A program made the position numbers and the translations under genes. Below the pieces are notes generated by a model. That model was not told the origin of the DNA. It made no database searches and saw nothing but the letters and a program-made list of their open reading frames with translations. From positions 706,749,841 through 706,813,840 of the forward strand of contig NC_134353.1 in assembly GCF_048569485.1 (NCBI RefSeq): a DNA stretch of 64,000 nt, read 5' to 3'. The stretch is from Anomaloglossus baeobatrachus (Eukaryota > Chordata > Amphibia > Anura > Aromobatidae). Below, piece by piece: positions 50,955 through 61,523 of this stretch; within the stretch, counting starts at the first letter, position 1; each line of letters begins with the position of its first letter.

Positions 50955-52338
50955 TAAGAGTCCAGGTCACAGCAGACACCTTCTCTAATGTTACTAAATG
51001 GGGTCAGAGCCCGACTATCAGAGTCTATGCCCAGGGGGCTGCCATAAAGGAGGTGAGAAACTCGTTACAAACAACAAATCCAAGATGGCAGCCCCCAGTG
51101 CCTTCAGTAAAATTAGAATTAAATAAAAACCAAATAAGCAGTGATTTTAATTTTGTATTAAAAATACTTTATTTAATTATCACGATTATTAATACAAAAA
51201 TAAAATAACGCAACACCCTGTAAGTGCAGCTGTAATAGGGGCCCTGATGAAAGACCTGCAGGATACTATTACCAGCCACTGTGGATGTATATAATGACTG
51301 GTTTCTCAATGGCTTCAGCTCCCAGGAGGGAGATTCCCTCACCTTCCATGCAACATCTTATCTTTCTACTATGTAGGTTTCTCTTTGTTGGATCACTTAT
51401 TGACGGCAACAACTCAGGGTAGGGAGACTCTCAACATGACAACTCTATTTCTGCAGCAGTGATAGTGTCCATGAGCACCACTGTGACCTGGCACAATGAT
51501 GCCTCTTCATCAAGTGGTGAGCCTCTCTCTACCATGCGCTGCGATTGCCTTTGTTCCTCTTGTTTGGGCCCCTCAGCTAGGTCCCACTTCCAACAAGTGC
51601 AAAATCAGAGAAGTTCCAGCACTCCCAGAAGGAATAACAGATATATTTTTTACTGCCGTGGAAAGTTTGGGATGGGCTGAAACGTTCAGTTAGATCAGTG
51701 TAATGTAATAAACATATAAGGTTATACTTTCTGTGACTTCTCTGAGTTTGCTGTATTCCTCATTCTCATGTACCACCGCATAAGTGGAGTGCCAATTTCT
51801 ATGGAATTCCACTTCCAACACAGGTCTATTGTGTTCAGCCACATGGGATATTGTGGGGGGGAAAGTGCAGGCAATTGCTCTCCTATTATAAACACACAGG
51901 CACTTATAGCAGGAGAAAATGTATGAAAGAAACTAAAGTTCAGAGCTCATAGAAGCCCACAGGACCATCAGGATTTGAAGAGTGTTTGTGTGGAAGAATG
52001 GACCTAAATCCCACATGTGCAATGCATGCAACTAGTATCTCCATATAGGAGGCATCTTGAAGCAGTCATCACCAACAAAGGCTTTTGTACAAAGTATTAG
52101 ATAACTTTTAGTATGTTCAATACATTTTCCTTGTGTTCCTTTCCTCATTATTACACATGATTTATGCACATCTATGGTTTGATTATTTTTTTACTGTGTG
52201 GATTGGATGGGTTGATACCAACACCTTGTGAGAAATATGTCACCTGCTGTCATACGCTTCAGCCTCACCAAAGAGTGACAGGCTTGTATAGCTTAATACC
52301 CAGGATTAGAAGTATGTAGTGCCTTTGCATTGGCTTAA

Positions 52339-52840
52339 AGGGAACCTCACAGTTTTTAGTAATAAAAATATAAGCATCAATTTAAAAACAAAAAGTACTG
52401 TTTTATGTATTTTTTTTATATTTCATTTTTTTTTGCTCACCTACTTGGGGTTGCCATATTCATTTACTTGCCACAAATATGGCAATTTAAAGTTTTAGGC
52501 ACATTCTGTGCCTAGGGTTGGCTAAGCTCCTCTTCAGCTGCCTCACGTGTAAACTGGTCACTCCCATTGCACTGTTCCATTCGCTGCTGTGGATGGAGCC
52601 AGACATCATGTTTTTGCCAGTCGTCCTCTGTGACATTGTCCACATGTCAGTATCACATTGCAGTCACCAACACAAAAAGCAGTGCTATCCAAAGCCTTAT
52701 ATTTCCTCCTCCTTTATCAAACGACCAGGAGTGTGGGGAAGAGTGATAGACACAGCCGAGCAGATCCTGCCCAGTTACTGCAGTCGTAATGTAAGCTAGC
52801 ACTACACTAGCTTGTCATGAGCAGCTGCGCCCCTAGTTTA
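52339..52840. mobile_element. T2-like MITE, probable
   Basis: TTAAAGGGAACCTCACAG begins at 52335, and a GCTCACCTACTTGGGG segment follows as in relatives. The right end is uncertain (a TTAA near 52837). The 93-aa open frame inside is not supported as a gene. Confidence 0.4.
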
Positions 52841-52998
52841 ATAGTTTAAAATTTCAAACATCTACAAAATGTTTAATATATTTAAAATAAAAAATGTAAA
52901 AAGGAAAAATAGCTGCATAGTCTTAAGGCAGGTGCAATACCATGAAAAAGCCTCCAAATTATATAAGAATGAAAGTCGTACTCCAATGGAAATGAGTG

Positions 52999-53280
52999 AA
53001 AAAGATAACCACTGAGCCACCGTGATGCCCTGTCTAACACTACAGTCTTGCAGCGCTGGGGTCCTGGGTTCAAATCCCACCAAGGACAACATCTGCAAGG
53101 AGTTTGTATGTTCTCCCCGTGTTTGCGTGGGTTTCCTACGGGTTCTCCGGTTTCCTCCCACATTCTGAAAACATACTGATAGGGAACTTAGATTGTGAGC
53201 CCCAATGGGGACAGTGTTGCCATTGTATGTAAAGCGCAGTGGAATTAAAAGCGCTATATAAATGAATAAATAATTATATT
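52999..53280 (+). repeat. V-SINE-type SINE with inverted 5' head
   Basis: Box B GGTTCAAATCC (53067-53077), the central domain and the tail are in plus orientation. The box A part (53008-53027) reads as its complement, AACCACTGAGCCACCGTGAT. Confidence 0.75.
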
Positions 53281-53729
53281 ATTTTATTCAGTCAGCAGAT
53301 CAGCACTGGGGGCAGTGATCTGCTGAAGGGAAAATAGCTACACCTTCAATTAGAAAGTCATATACTTAAAAATGTATTAACTTGCACATTATAATTGTTT
53401 GTTTATTTTTATATTTTTTAGGCTGGCAAGTTCCTTTCTAAATAAATGGGTCATCATTCCTGTCATGCAGATATATGTATTTCTCAAAATAACCCTAGGG
53501 CCTTTTCAATATATATGTTGTATAATCCTTTTACTATAAATTTATGAAGAAAAGAAGATAAAAAAAAACCAAAACATCTAGGATCTGTGCTGCTGACTCA
53601 CTATACGAACACGCCTTTTTGACAAAGTAAATGTCAATATATTCACATATTTCCTAGAGGGATAAAATTGAAGACATTTCTTATTAATGTGTAGTAAAAT
53701 ATAGTATACGACAAAGAGGAAGGAGCGAA

Positions 53730-54175
53730 TGAAGAGAACACACACATTTATTGTTACATCTTTATAGAGAAATCAACATCTGGTACAGCTAAAGACTGCC
53801 ACAATAGATTATACAGCTTCAACCCAAAAAGTAGTGAACACCCTGTACCCGTCGACTGACAAACCTTCATATTTGTATCCTAAGATGTCCTTTAGCATCT
53901 TACAGATGTCAAGTGCAAACAAAGGTTTCTAACCCTAAAAGTCAAAAGCTTGATAAGCTTAGGAAGTGCTCTTATTTTACACATGGACCAGGTATGGAAA
54001 ATGTTCCCAGACTGTCCCTGCTGATCCAAACGATTAAGAATGTAACAAAGCCAAGACTGATCCCACTGATCTGCAGAAAGAAAACCCGAAGTGCCACCTT
54101 TTTTTATTCTTAACTTAAGAAACAATTTTTATTTACTTTGCTGAACACAATTCCTGTATGATACTCCATATTCTT
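53730..54175 (-). other. SDF2L1: SDF2L1 3' untranslated region and poly(A) signal
   Basis: Downstream of the stop codon on the minus strand is about 440 bases of non-coding AT-rich sequence. An AATAAA signal on the minus strand lies at 53747-53752, which would put cleavage near 53725-53735. A second AATAAA-like hexamer sits only about 45 bases after the stop (near 54128-54135) and could give a very short 3' UTR. The end point is inferred from the signal, not from transcript data. Confidence 0.55.
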
Positions 54176-54460
54176 TCACAGTTCATCATGTCTGCCTGCA
54201 CCAGGAGGAAGGCTTGGTTTGAGGAACACCCCTTCCATTGTTTTCCAGTAGTTATGGGCATTGGCACTTGTTATACCATGCACTTCTTTTTGCCCTCGGA
54301 TTGGGTGGCTGTACTGCTCACCGGTAACAGTCAGGTAAACACTGGTCCCAACGTGCTTGAAGCGCACGGTGTCTTCACGCTCCCATAGCGAGTCACTGCA
54401 CTGCACGGTCCATGTGTCTAGGTCATCTCCTTCACCGTTGTCCCCAAAGGCACTCACTTC
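54176..54460 (-). CDS. SDF2L1: SDF2L1, last coding exon (MIR-domain ER protein ending HDEL)
   Basis: This exon encodes 94 residues plus a TGA stop. The protein is an ER-luminal MIR (beta-trefoil) protein which, from family knowledge, works with ERdj3-type co-chaperones and the BiP system in protein quality control. Seen directly: the acceptor AG lies at 54461-54462 on the minus strand, the reading frame enters at a codon boundary with EVSAFGDNGEGDDLD, and the MIR core includes VRFKHVGTSVYLTVTGEQY, a KEVHG segment and EGVFLKPS. The C-terminus is HDEL, an ER-retrieval signal. HDEL and the GDDLD and VGTSV wording fit SDF2L1 better than its paralogue SDF2, which ends HAEL in mammals. The exon joins in phase with the exon at 57321-57517. 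I see no break in it. Confidence 0.95.
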   Translation of the reverse strand, partial: EVSAFGDNGEGDDLDTWTVQCSDSLWEREDTVRFKHVGTSVYLTVTGEQYSHPIRGQKEVHGITSANAHNYWKTMEGVFLKPSLPPGAGRHDEL

Positions 54461-55044
54461 CTGAAGAATGAGAAATTATCGTTAAATTCAGACTTACAGA
54501 AGATCGTCGTGTGCCCACTAATATGGCAATCATTACAACCCAATAAGATGACATCTTTAGCCCTGAGCAGCATTTCAACACAAGTTACAATGTTTTTTTA
54601 TCTTCCGCATCTCTACAAGATATCAGTTCAGGTGTTTTGTTTTTATGCTTTGGTACACCCCACCCCTTCCATGAGCCATAACATTTATCTTTCCATTAGC
54701 ATGTATTTGTGGAAAAATGAACATTTTTTGAGTGATACCATTCAATGTACTAAAAAGCAACAGAAATAAAAAAATAAAATAAATATAATTGTGTAATTTT
54801 CTTGTGTAATTTTCTCTTCCTTTTTTTTTTTTATAAACAGACCTGCAGCATTTTTTAATATTACACCGACTGAGCTGTCTAATGGCTAATTTTATTGTGA
54901 GGTTTATAAATTGTTTACTGGATATCAATTTGGCACACCCACAAAAAAAAAAATAAAAATAAAAAATAGGTTTTTGTATGATATTTTTTTTTTAAAGGGG
55001 GTGGGGGGGTCGCACACGTGACAAAAGCAAGCAAACAACCATAA

Positions 55045-55356
55045 GGCTATGTGCCCACACTGCTTTTTGTTTTAAGCAAATGACAGAAAAAAAAAATAAA
55101 AAAAAAAAATGCTTTTTTGCTTCTCTTCAAGCTTCTTATCTATTGAGATTGGGGGGGAGCAGAAGACAATTGACATGCTGCTTCTTTTTTCAGCAACAAA
55201 AAAAAACAAGGAAAAAAGAAGCAACATGGGCACAGGAAGTAATGATTCTCATAGACTTTGCTGGGATGCGTTTTCCTTGCTTGTTAATTGATCAAATAAA
55301 AAAAAAAAAAAACAAACAAACAAACATGAAAAAAAAAGCCCTGTGGGCACAAGGCC
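55045..55356. mobile_element. Harbinger-type MITE in SDF2L1 intron 2
   Basis: GGCTATGTGCCCACA and, on the complement, GGCCTTGTGCCCACA, with TAA at 55042-55044 and 55357-55359. A-rich interior. Confidence 0.8.
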
Positions 55357-55485
55357 TAATACTGCAATATTTATTTTTCTCTTGTTATGTGGCATTCCAA
55401 TCAGAGTGGTCATACAGCTTCATAAACCCGACTTTTACAGAAAATAGCAAAATATCTTTATTTTTAATGGGAGAAATAGGTAGTA

Positions 55486-56068
55486 CAGTGGAGCCTTGGA
55501 TTACGAGCATAATTGGTTCCGGGAGTGAGCTCTTAAACCAAGTTACTCTTATATTAAAGCAAATTTTCCCATAGTAAATAACTGAAACGCAGACAATTCG
55601 TTCCACAACCCAAAAATATATGCTGTATTTATACAAACGTATTACAGTAATAAAGAATAATGTCCTGTTCATATAAAAGTATTACAGTGCACATACAAAA
55701 TACTGTACAGTACAGTGAAAAACAAACAAATTAAACTGCACTTTAGCTTCCAATAGAATTGTTGGTGTGCGGGAGATACAATACAAGCAATGTGCTGTAC
55801 TGGATAGCAGAAAGAGTATAATACTGTATCCACAAATGTAAATTGATAGACAGATGCTGTATAGTATATACTGTACTGTATAATGGTATACTGTGTACAG
55901 TATACAGTGCATATGGACAGAAAGTTACCGCCACTGTGGGTCAGAGCACGATGAAAGGACAGACCGGATGTGTATACAGTGAGTATTTGCTCTTCTTGCA
56001 AAATAATTAATTAAACCAAGTTACAAATTTGTAAATAGCTCTGCTTGTCTTGCAAAACACTCTCAAAG
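55486..56068. mobile_element. Mariner-type non-autonomous element, right end lost
   Basis: Starts at a TA (55484-55485) with CAGTGGAGCCTTGGATTACG. The opposite end (CAAGTTACAAATTTG through GCAAAACACTCTCAA) stops short of its terminal bases where the next MITE begins at 56069. TACAGTATACTGT-like AT repeats fill the middle. Confidence 0.6.
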
Positions 56069-56236
56069 GCCAGAATCACACTTGCTAGTGCCTCGCGTGT
56101 AACTCGCACGAGTCTCTCATGGTAGAACCCGGCATGGCCGCACACTATGCATACAGGAGCGTCTGAGCTGCATAGAGATACATGCAACCGACCCGCTCCT
56201 GTCAGGGGAGTGTGCTGCCAAGCCGGGTTCTACCAT
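56069..56236. mobile_element. Truncated copy of the 50735 MITE
   Basis: Closely matches the left 165 bases of 50735-50954 and stops at GGTTCTACCATG, where a different palindrome begins. Confidence 0.85.
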
Positions 56237-56604
56237 GGATAAGACCAAGGTAAAAGCCTGTTAAGTAGTTCAGGGTAAGACCGGTCAAGCCCATACTCAC
56301 AATCGTACAGAAATAAACCAGGTATATGGCTAAAGTGCAGAGAGGGTGGGTTTTGGCGTGGTTACCCAATGTGTATCACCACTATGAAAGCGGCTTCCTC
56401 GGGGGGGGGGGGAGGGAAAAAAAAAAAAAGTTACAGTCTTTTTTCCCTGAGGAAGCCACTTTCATAGTGGCGATACGCATTGGGTAACCATGCCAAAACC
56501 CACCCTCTCTTAGCCATATACCTGGTTTATTTCTGTACGATTGTGAGTATGGGCTTGACCGGTCTTACCCTGAACTAAACAGGCTTTTACCTTGGTCTTA
56601 TCCA
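56236..56604. repeat. 369-bp foldback in SDF2L1 intron 2
   Basis: From TGGATAAGACCAAGG to CCTTGGTCTTATCCA the two arms (about 165 bases each) are nearly exact complements, separated by a G-run/A-run centre (56401-56429). Each arm holds a hammerhead-like motif, CTGAGGAAGCC...GATACGCATT or its variant. Confidence 0.9.
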
Positions 56605-57320
56605 TTTCAGTATGAATCGCCATAGAGCTCAAGGTCTGTGAAGCTGCCCTATAGCTATATATGATTCTCTGCATTATAGCTCACAGACTTTTATCAAAGG
56701 CGATTTTTGCTCATTTCTATTCTGAAAACCTTGGTTATTTTCTAGCGACTATTTGGGTTCAGTTACTATATTTGGTGCATGGACAGTACTATAATTGAAA
56801 CGGTTGCTTGTGACCCTTGAATTGATGTGACCTGTGGATGTAGCACTGTGATATTTTGTGCTACACCTGTAAGATGTAGGATTTGTCCGCTTCACAATTC
56901 AGCTCCTATATGTCCTAAAATACTGCTAGGACTACTCATCTGATTAGCGAGCCTTCAATAACCTGCCCATACTGTTTATCAAACTGATTAGAGAGGGGTA
57001 TACACGATTTTTGTACTTAATTGTTACATGATTATCTACTAGATAAGGTTTTGGCGTGTGGGGAATGATGCCTTTGGCCTTTTAAATGTTTTTAACCAGT
57101 ATCTTTGTGTGTGCTCTGTTCCTCCATTGTGGAGAAAAGTGTGTTTTTTGCTTTTGTAATAAAGATTTCTATATTTCTAAAATAACAGTTTCTTGGTGAT
57201 CTATGCATAGTATACTCTTCTCTTTTGTACACACAGGCACGCCCACAATCATGTGCATGTATGAGATTTTCCATGAAAGTGACTCCATACAAGCTGTGGA
57301 CTTCTGAAGCATATCCATAC

Positions 57321-57517
57321 CTGATTGTTTGATAGAGGGGAGGAGAAATGATGCGAGTGGAGGTTCTTCCCTGTGTTCACATGGGTAAGGCGAATAGTCT
57401 CTCCACATTTTATAGGTTCCCCACGGGTACAAGCTCCATCTTTTTTGCCTCTTATCCTCCAGTAGCTGTTTGCATCATCAGAAACCTCCACACCAGTTAC
57501 AGACTGTTGGCCACTTC
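57321..57517 (-). CDS. SDF2L1: SDF2L1, internal exon (MIR domains)
   Basis: This exon is 197 bases: two bases finishing a split Gly codon, then 65 full codons. The acceptor TAG is at 57518-57520 and the donor GT at 57319-57320 (minus strand). The translation starts GSGQQSVTGVEVSDDANS and continues with YWRIRG, a TRGEPIKCG segment, IRLTHVNTGKNLHSHHF and SPLSNNQ. This is the highly conserved middle of SDF2/SDF2L1 proteins, which are about 211-221 residues long. It ends exactly on a codon boundary and continues with EVSAFG in the next exon. With the last exon it accounts for about 160 residues, so about 55-60 N-terminal residues (signal peptide and the start of the first MIR repeat) are missing from view. 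Confidence 0.95.
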
Positions 57518-57747
57518 CTAAGAGATAAAAATGACATTACAGTAAATATCCCAAGTCACATTCATGTCAGGAATAACATAGGATCTGAATATTTCTTCAA
57601 ACATTTTCTTACTTTAATAAATAAAGTAAATAGTCTTCACTAAAAGCATAATAAAGTTTTGTATATACAGATCCTACACAAATCAGTATATCACCATGGT
57701 TACAGACTACCAAAAATTCCACTGTAGTCCGACCCTGCAACGAGTAA

Positions 57748-58176
57748 GGGTATGTGCGCACGTTGCTTTTTACCTGCTTTTTACCTGCTTTTTTGCTGCT
57801 TTTTCTTCTGCGCTGTTTAATGCCAAAATGGATGTGTTCTTCTATTCAAGCAAAGTCTATGGGAATTTGGGTTTCTTGTTCACACTATGTTGTTCAAAAT
57901 GCTGCCTTTTTGTGGCAGAACTTTGGTCAAAAACTCAGCTTTTCAAAGAAGCAATATGACAATTGTTTTTGCCATTTGGGTTTTGCACTGCAAAGCTGAG
58001 TTTTTGACCAAAGTTCTGCCACAAAAAGGCAGCATTTTGAACAACATAGTGTGAACAAGAAACCCAAATTCCCATAGACTTTGCTTGAATAGAAGAACAC
58101 ATCCATTTTGGCATTAAACAGCGCAGAAGAAAAAGCAGCAAAAAAAGCAGGTAAAAAGCAACATGCGCACATACCC
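57748..58176. mobile_element. Harbinger-type MITE, long hairpin, in SDF2L1 intron 1
   Basis: TAA at 57745-57747 and 58177-58179. Ends GGGTATGTGCGCACGTTGC. The arms are about 200 bases and nearly identical, so the same pseudo-protein (CSSIQAKSMGIWVSCSHYVV) reads from both strands. Confidence 0.9.
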
Positions 58177-58228
58177 TAAGGGTCTGTGCACACATTGCAT
58201 TTTACTTGTGGTTTTTTTTGCATAGTAA

Positions 58229-58612
58229 GGCTATATGCGCGCAGAGTGTTTTTTGCAGCGTTTTTTGCGCATTTTTCAGGTGCCTTTTTGGCTTCAAAAC
58301 TGCATGACTTTGCTTCCCCAGCAAAGTATGAGTTTATTTTTGCTGTCCGCACACAACTTTTTTTTTTAAGCTGCGTTTTTTAGCTTTAAAAAAAAAAAAA
58401 AATTTACATGTCAATTCTTTCCTGCGTTTTCCCACCATGCAATGCATTGGAGAAACGCAGAGATCAAAAACGCAGCAAAACGCACCAAAACGCGGTGAAA
58501 GCGCATATGTTTTTACCGATGCGTTTTTAGCGCATTTGTCGCGGGTACGTTTTTAGCAGCCAAAAACGCACAAAAACACAGCGTGAAAGAAACACTGTGT
58601 GCGCACATAGCC
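58229..58612. mobile_element. MITE nested in a third MITE
   Basis: Ends GGCTATATGCGCGC and, on the complement, GGCTATGTGCGCAC. It splits a GGGTCTGTGCACACATTGC element whose left piece is 58180-58225 and whose remainder follows 58616. Flanks are TAA and TTA. Confidence 0.65.
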
Positions 58613-58841
58613 TTACCTGAATGATTTCCTAGTGCCAGCAAAATGGATGTGATTCCTGAAGTCTCTGTACACGTTGCTTATTTTTTTCCTTGCAGCAGAT
58701 GTCAATTCTTTCACTAATGTTGCTGCAGATTTTACCCATAGTAATGAGTGAGGGAAAAATCTTCAACAAAAATGCAAGTATTTTAAGCCCTTCGTCACTT
58801 GAGATACATGTACCTTCAAAGCCCCTAAGGGGAACTATTAA

Positions 58842-60123
58842 CCCCTTCAGCCCCCGGGCACTTTCCGTTTTTGCGTTTTTGTTTTTTGCTCCCCTTCTTC
58901 TGAGAGGCGTAATATTTTTATTTTTCCATCAATCTTGCCATATGAGGGCTTGTTTTTTGCGGGACGAGTTGTACTTTTAAATGAAACCATAAGTTTTACC
59001 ATATAGTGTACTGGAAAACGGCAAAAAAAATTCCAAGTGCGGAAAAATTGCAAAAAAAGTGTGATCGTACAATAGTTTTTGGGATATTTTATTCACTGTG
59101 TTCACTATATGGTAAAACTGAGGTATCTATGTGATGCCTCAGGTCGGTGCGAGTTTGTAGACACCAAACATGTATAGGTTTACTTGTATCTAAGGGGTTA
59201 AAAAAATTCACAAGTTTGTCCAATAAAAGTGGTGCACGTTTTGCGCCATTTTCCGAAACACGTAGCGTTCTTATTTTTAAGGATCTATGGCTCAGTGATG
59301 GCTTATTTTTTGCGTCTCGAGCTGACGTTTATAATGGTACCATTTTTGCGCAGATGCTACGTTTTGATCGCCTGTTATTGCATTTTGCGTAAAACTTGCG
59401 GCGACCAAAAAACGTAATTTTGGCGTTTGGAATTTTTTTGCGACTACGCCGTTTACCAATCAGATTAATTGATTTTATATTTTGATAGATCGGGCATTTC
59501 TGAACGCGGCGATACCAAATATGTGTATATTTATTTATTTTTTAACCCTTTAATTTTTAATGGGGGGGAAAGGGGGGTGATTTGAACTTTTAGGTTTTTT
59601 GTTTTTTTTTTATTTTTTAAAACTTTTTTTTTTACTTTTTTTTTTATTTTACTAGTCCCCCTAGGGGGCTATAGCGATCAGCAATCCGATTGCTGATCGC
59701 TATCTGCTGATCACAGCTATACCGCTGTAATCAGCAGATTCAGTCACTTTGGTTTTCCCTCTGCTCTCGGCCGAGGGAAAATGAAAGTGAAACATCGTAG
59801 CAGTAGGCGTCATCACATGACCCTGTGCTACGATGGCAACCACCGATAGTCACGTGATAACACACATGACTTCCGGTGGGGGCGGCGGTGAGTAACAAAC
59901 ATGGCCGCGCGCATTTAAATCTTGCTGCCAGACTTTGGCAGCAAGATTTAAGGGGTTAATGGCCGCGGGTGGAAGCAATTCCACCCGCGGCTAGCAGGCA
60001 CACATGTCAGCTGTTGAAAACAGCGGATATGTGTGCCGATCCACGCCGCCTGCCCGCGGCAGGGGGCGGGGCTTAACGGGACACGATCCTGGACGGATAG
60101 ATCCGTCCAGGGTCGTGAAGGGG
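58842..60123. mobile_element. TTAA-flanked DNA element, 1.28 kb, non-coding
   Basis: TTAA at 58838-58841 and 60124-60127. Ends CCCCTTCAGCCCC and, on the complement, CCCCTTCACGACCC. A 33-base perfect palindrome sits at 59671-59703. No transposase. Kolobok or piggyBac group by target. Confidence 0.7.
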
Positions 60124-60139
60124 TTAAGTACAGTACAAA

Positions 60140-60725
60140 ATGTTTTTTGTTTAAAAGTAGGAAATTAAAAAACAAAAACCACAACAACAAATGCCAAAAT
60201 CATCCCCCTTTTGGCCCGAAGAATTAAAAAGCAAACAAAAAAAAAAAAAAACAAAAAAACAAACACCTATTTGACATCATTGCATTCGTAAAACTCTGAT
60301 CTATCAAAATATAAAATAAATTAATCCAATCGGTTAACAGCGTAACGAGAGAAAAAGAAATCAGAAATGCAGAATTAAGGTTTTTTGACACTGCAACATT
60401 GCAAAAAAATACAAGGTTTTGAGCGCCTTTTACCCCGAAAAGGTATCTCAGGGCGCAAAAAATAAGCCGTTACTTAGCCTCATATCTAGAAAATTGAGAG
60501 CGTTAATTGTCTCAGGAAATGGCAATGCAAGCTAATTTTTATTTGTCGCTCCACAAATTTCAGAATTTTTTTTCACCACTTTAAAAAAACAAAAAAAAAA
60601 AACAAAAAACAAAACAAAAGCCCCAAAATTATACATATTTGGTATCTGGTAATTGTACCGACCTGGAGGATCGCATTACTAGGTCAGCTTTAAATTCTGA
60701 TGAAGACACTCAAGTAGTCTTGAAA
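60140..60725. mobile_element. Diverged inverted relative of the preceding element
   Basis: GGGCGCAAAAAATAAGCCGT and the following text are the complement-type counterpart of 59280-59330 (GGCTTATTTTTTGCG). Ends near a TTTAA at about 60692. A-rich tracts within. Confidence 0.5.
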
Positions 60726-60761
60726 GCTGCTATTTGTAACCATTTCTTCAGTTAGCCATTA

Positions 60762-60957
60762 AAAGCACTGTGGGGTCCTGGGTTCATATCCCACCAAGGA
60801 CAACATCTGCAGGGAGTTTGTGTGTTCTCCCTGTGTTTGCATGGGTTTCCTCCCACACTACAAAGACTTATACTGATAGGGAATTGAGATTTTGAGCTCC
60901 AGTGGGGACAGTGATGATCACATCTGTAAACCGCTATATAAGTGAGTAAAATAAATA
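60762..60957 (+). repeat. V-SINE-type SINE, 5'-truncated
   Basis: Starts just before box B (GGGTTCATATCCCACC), with central domain and tail. It lies in SDF2L1 intron 1 in antisense orientation. Confidence 0.75.
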
Positions 60958-61523
60958 CTGGGGACTCAGTTTTGATATATTGGAGAAATACAAGTCAAAG
61001 AGTATAACATAGGAGTACAAAGATGGCAGATCTGGGGCCACCGGCATCCTGCGATAGTGTTGCAGATGGCGTTCCCTCCCTGTCTAAGCTTATGCTCACA
61101 CTTGTTTTTTTTGAGATGTCCAGAAACAAATATAGTTTTCCACACTAACACAGCTTCAGAACATTCTCCATTTTTTTAAACTTTTCTTTTCCTGAAGACC
61201 TTTTGAAGGGTTCTAGAACTGCCCTCCCCCCCCCGACCCCTCCCAAATGACATTTGGCAAAATTTTGATTTCACAGTACAGAGTTGGGAGGGTATAAAAT
61301 TAATGTTTATGTTTTTGGTTTTTTTTTTTCACGATTCGCTTCAGAAAACATTTCTATGGGGAATCCACCTTGGTGTTCATATGAGGAGTTTGTGTGCGTT
61401 TTTTTCCTGATGGGAAAGAGAAAGCCAGACCTCCATGAACATTGCCTAACAGCTTAGATCCTGCTTAGTAAGGCACCTAAAGGATTAAACTTAACATTGT
61501 TATATGAGAGGAATGCCACATAA
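60958..61523. other. SDF2L1 intron 1 spacer before the LINE tail
   Basis: No feature seen. C-runs at 61226-61236 and T-runs at 61319-61330. Exon 1 of SDF2L1 was searched for by its expected LLNT/HSHD coding text between 57520 and 64000 and not found. Confidence 0.55.

Larger units (their letters stand above)
54461..57320 (-). other. SDF2L1: SDF2L1 intron 2, filled with hairpin-type repeats
   Basis: This 2,860-base intron has a consensus donor GT at 57319-57320 and acceptor AG at 54461-54462. It holds a TAA-flanked MITE, a mariner-type non-autonomous element, a truncated Harbinger-type MITE and a 369-bp foldback, listed separately. I see nothing recognisable in 54463-55040 or 56610-57318 beyond AT-rich spacer. 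Confidence 0.85.

Noticed and set aside
52862-53163. Frame with WDLNPGPQRCKTV-like text often predicted as protein
   Set aside because: It is the antisense of a SINE head and central domain and not a gene.
57754-58195. Near-identical 80-87 codon frames on opposite strands
   Set aside because: They are the two arms of one hairpin MITE.
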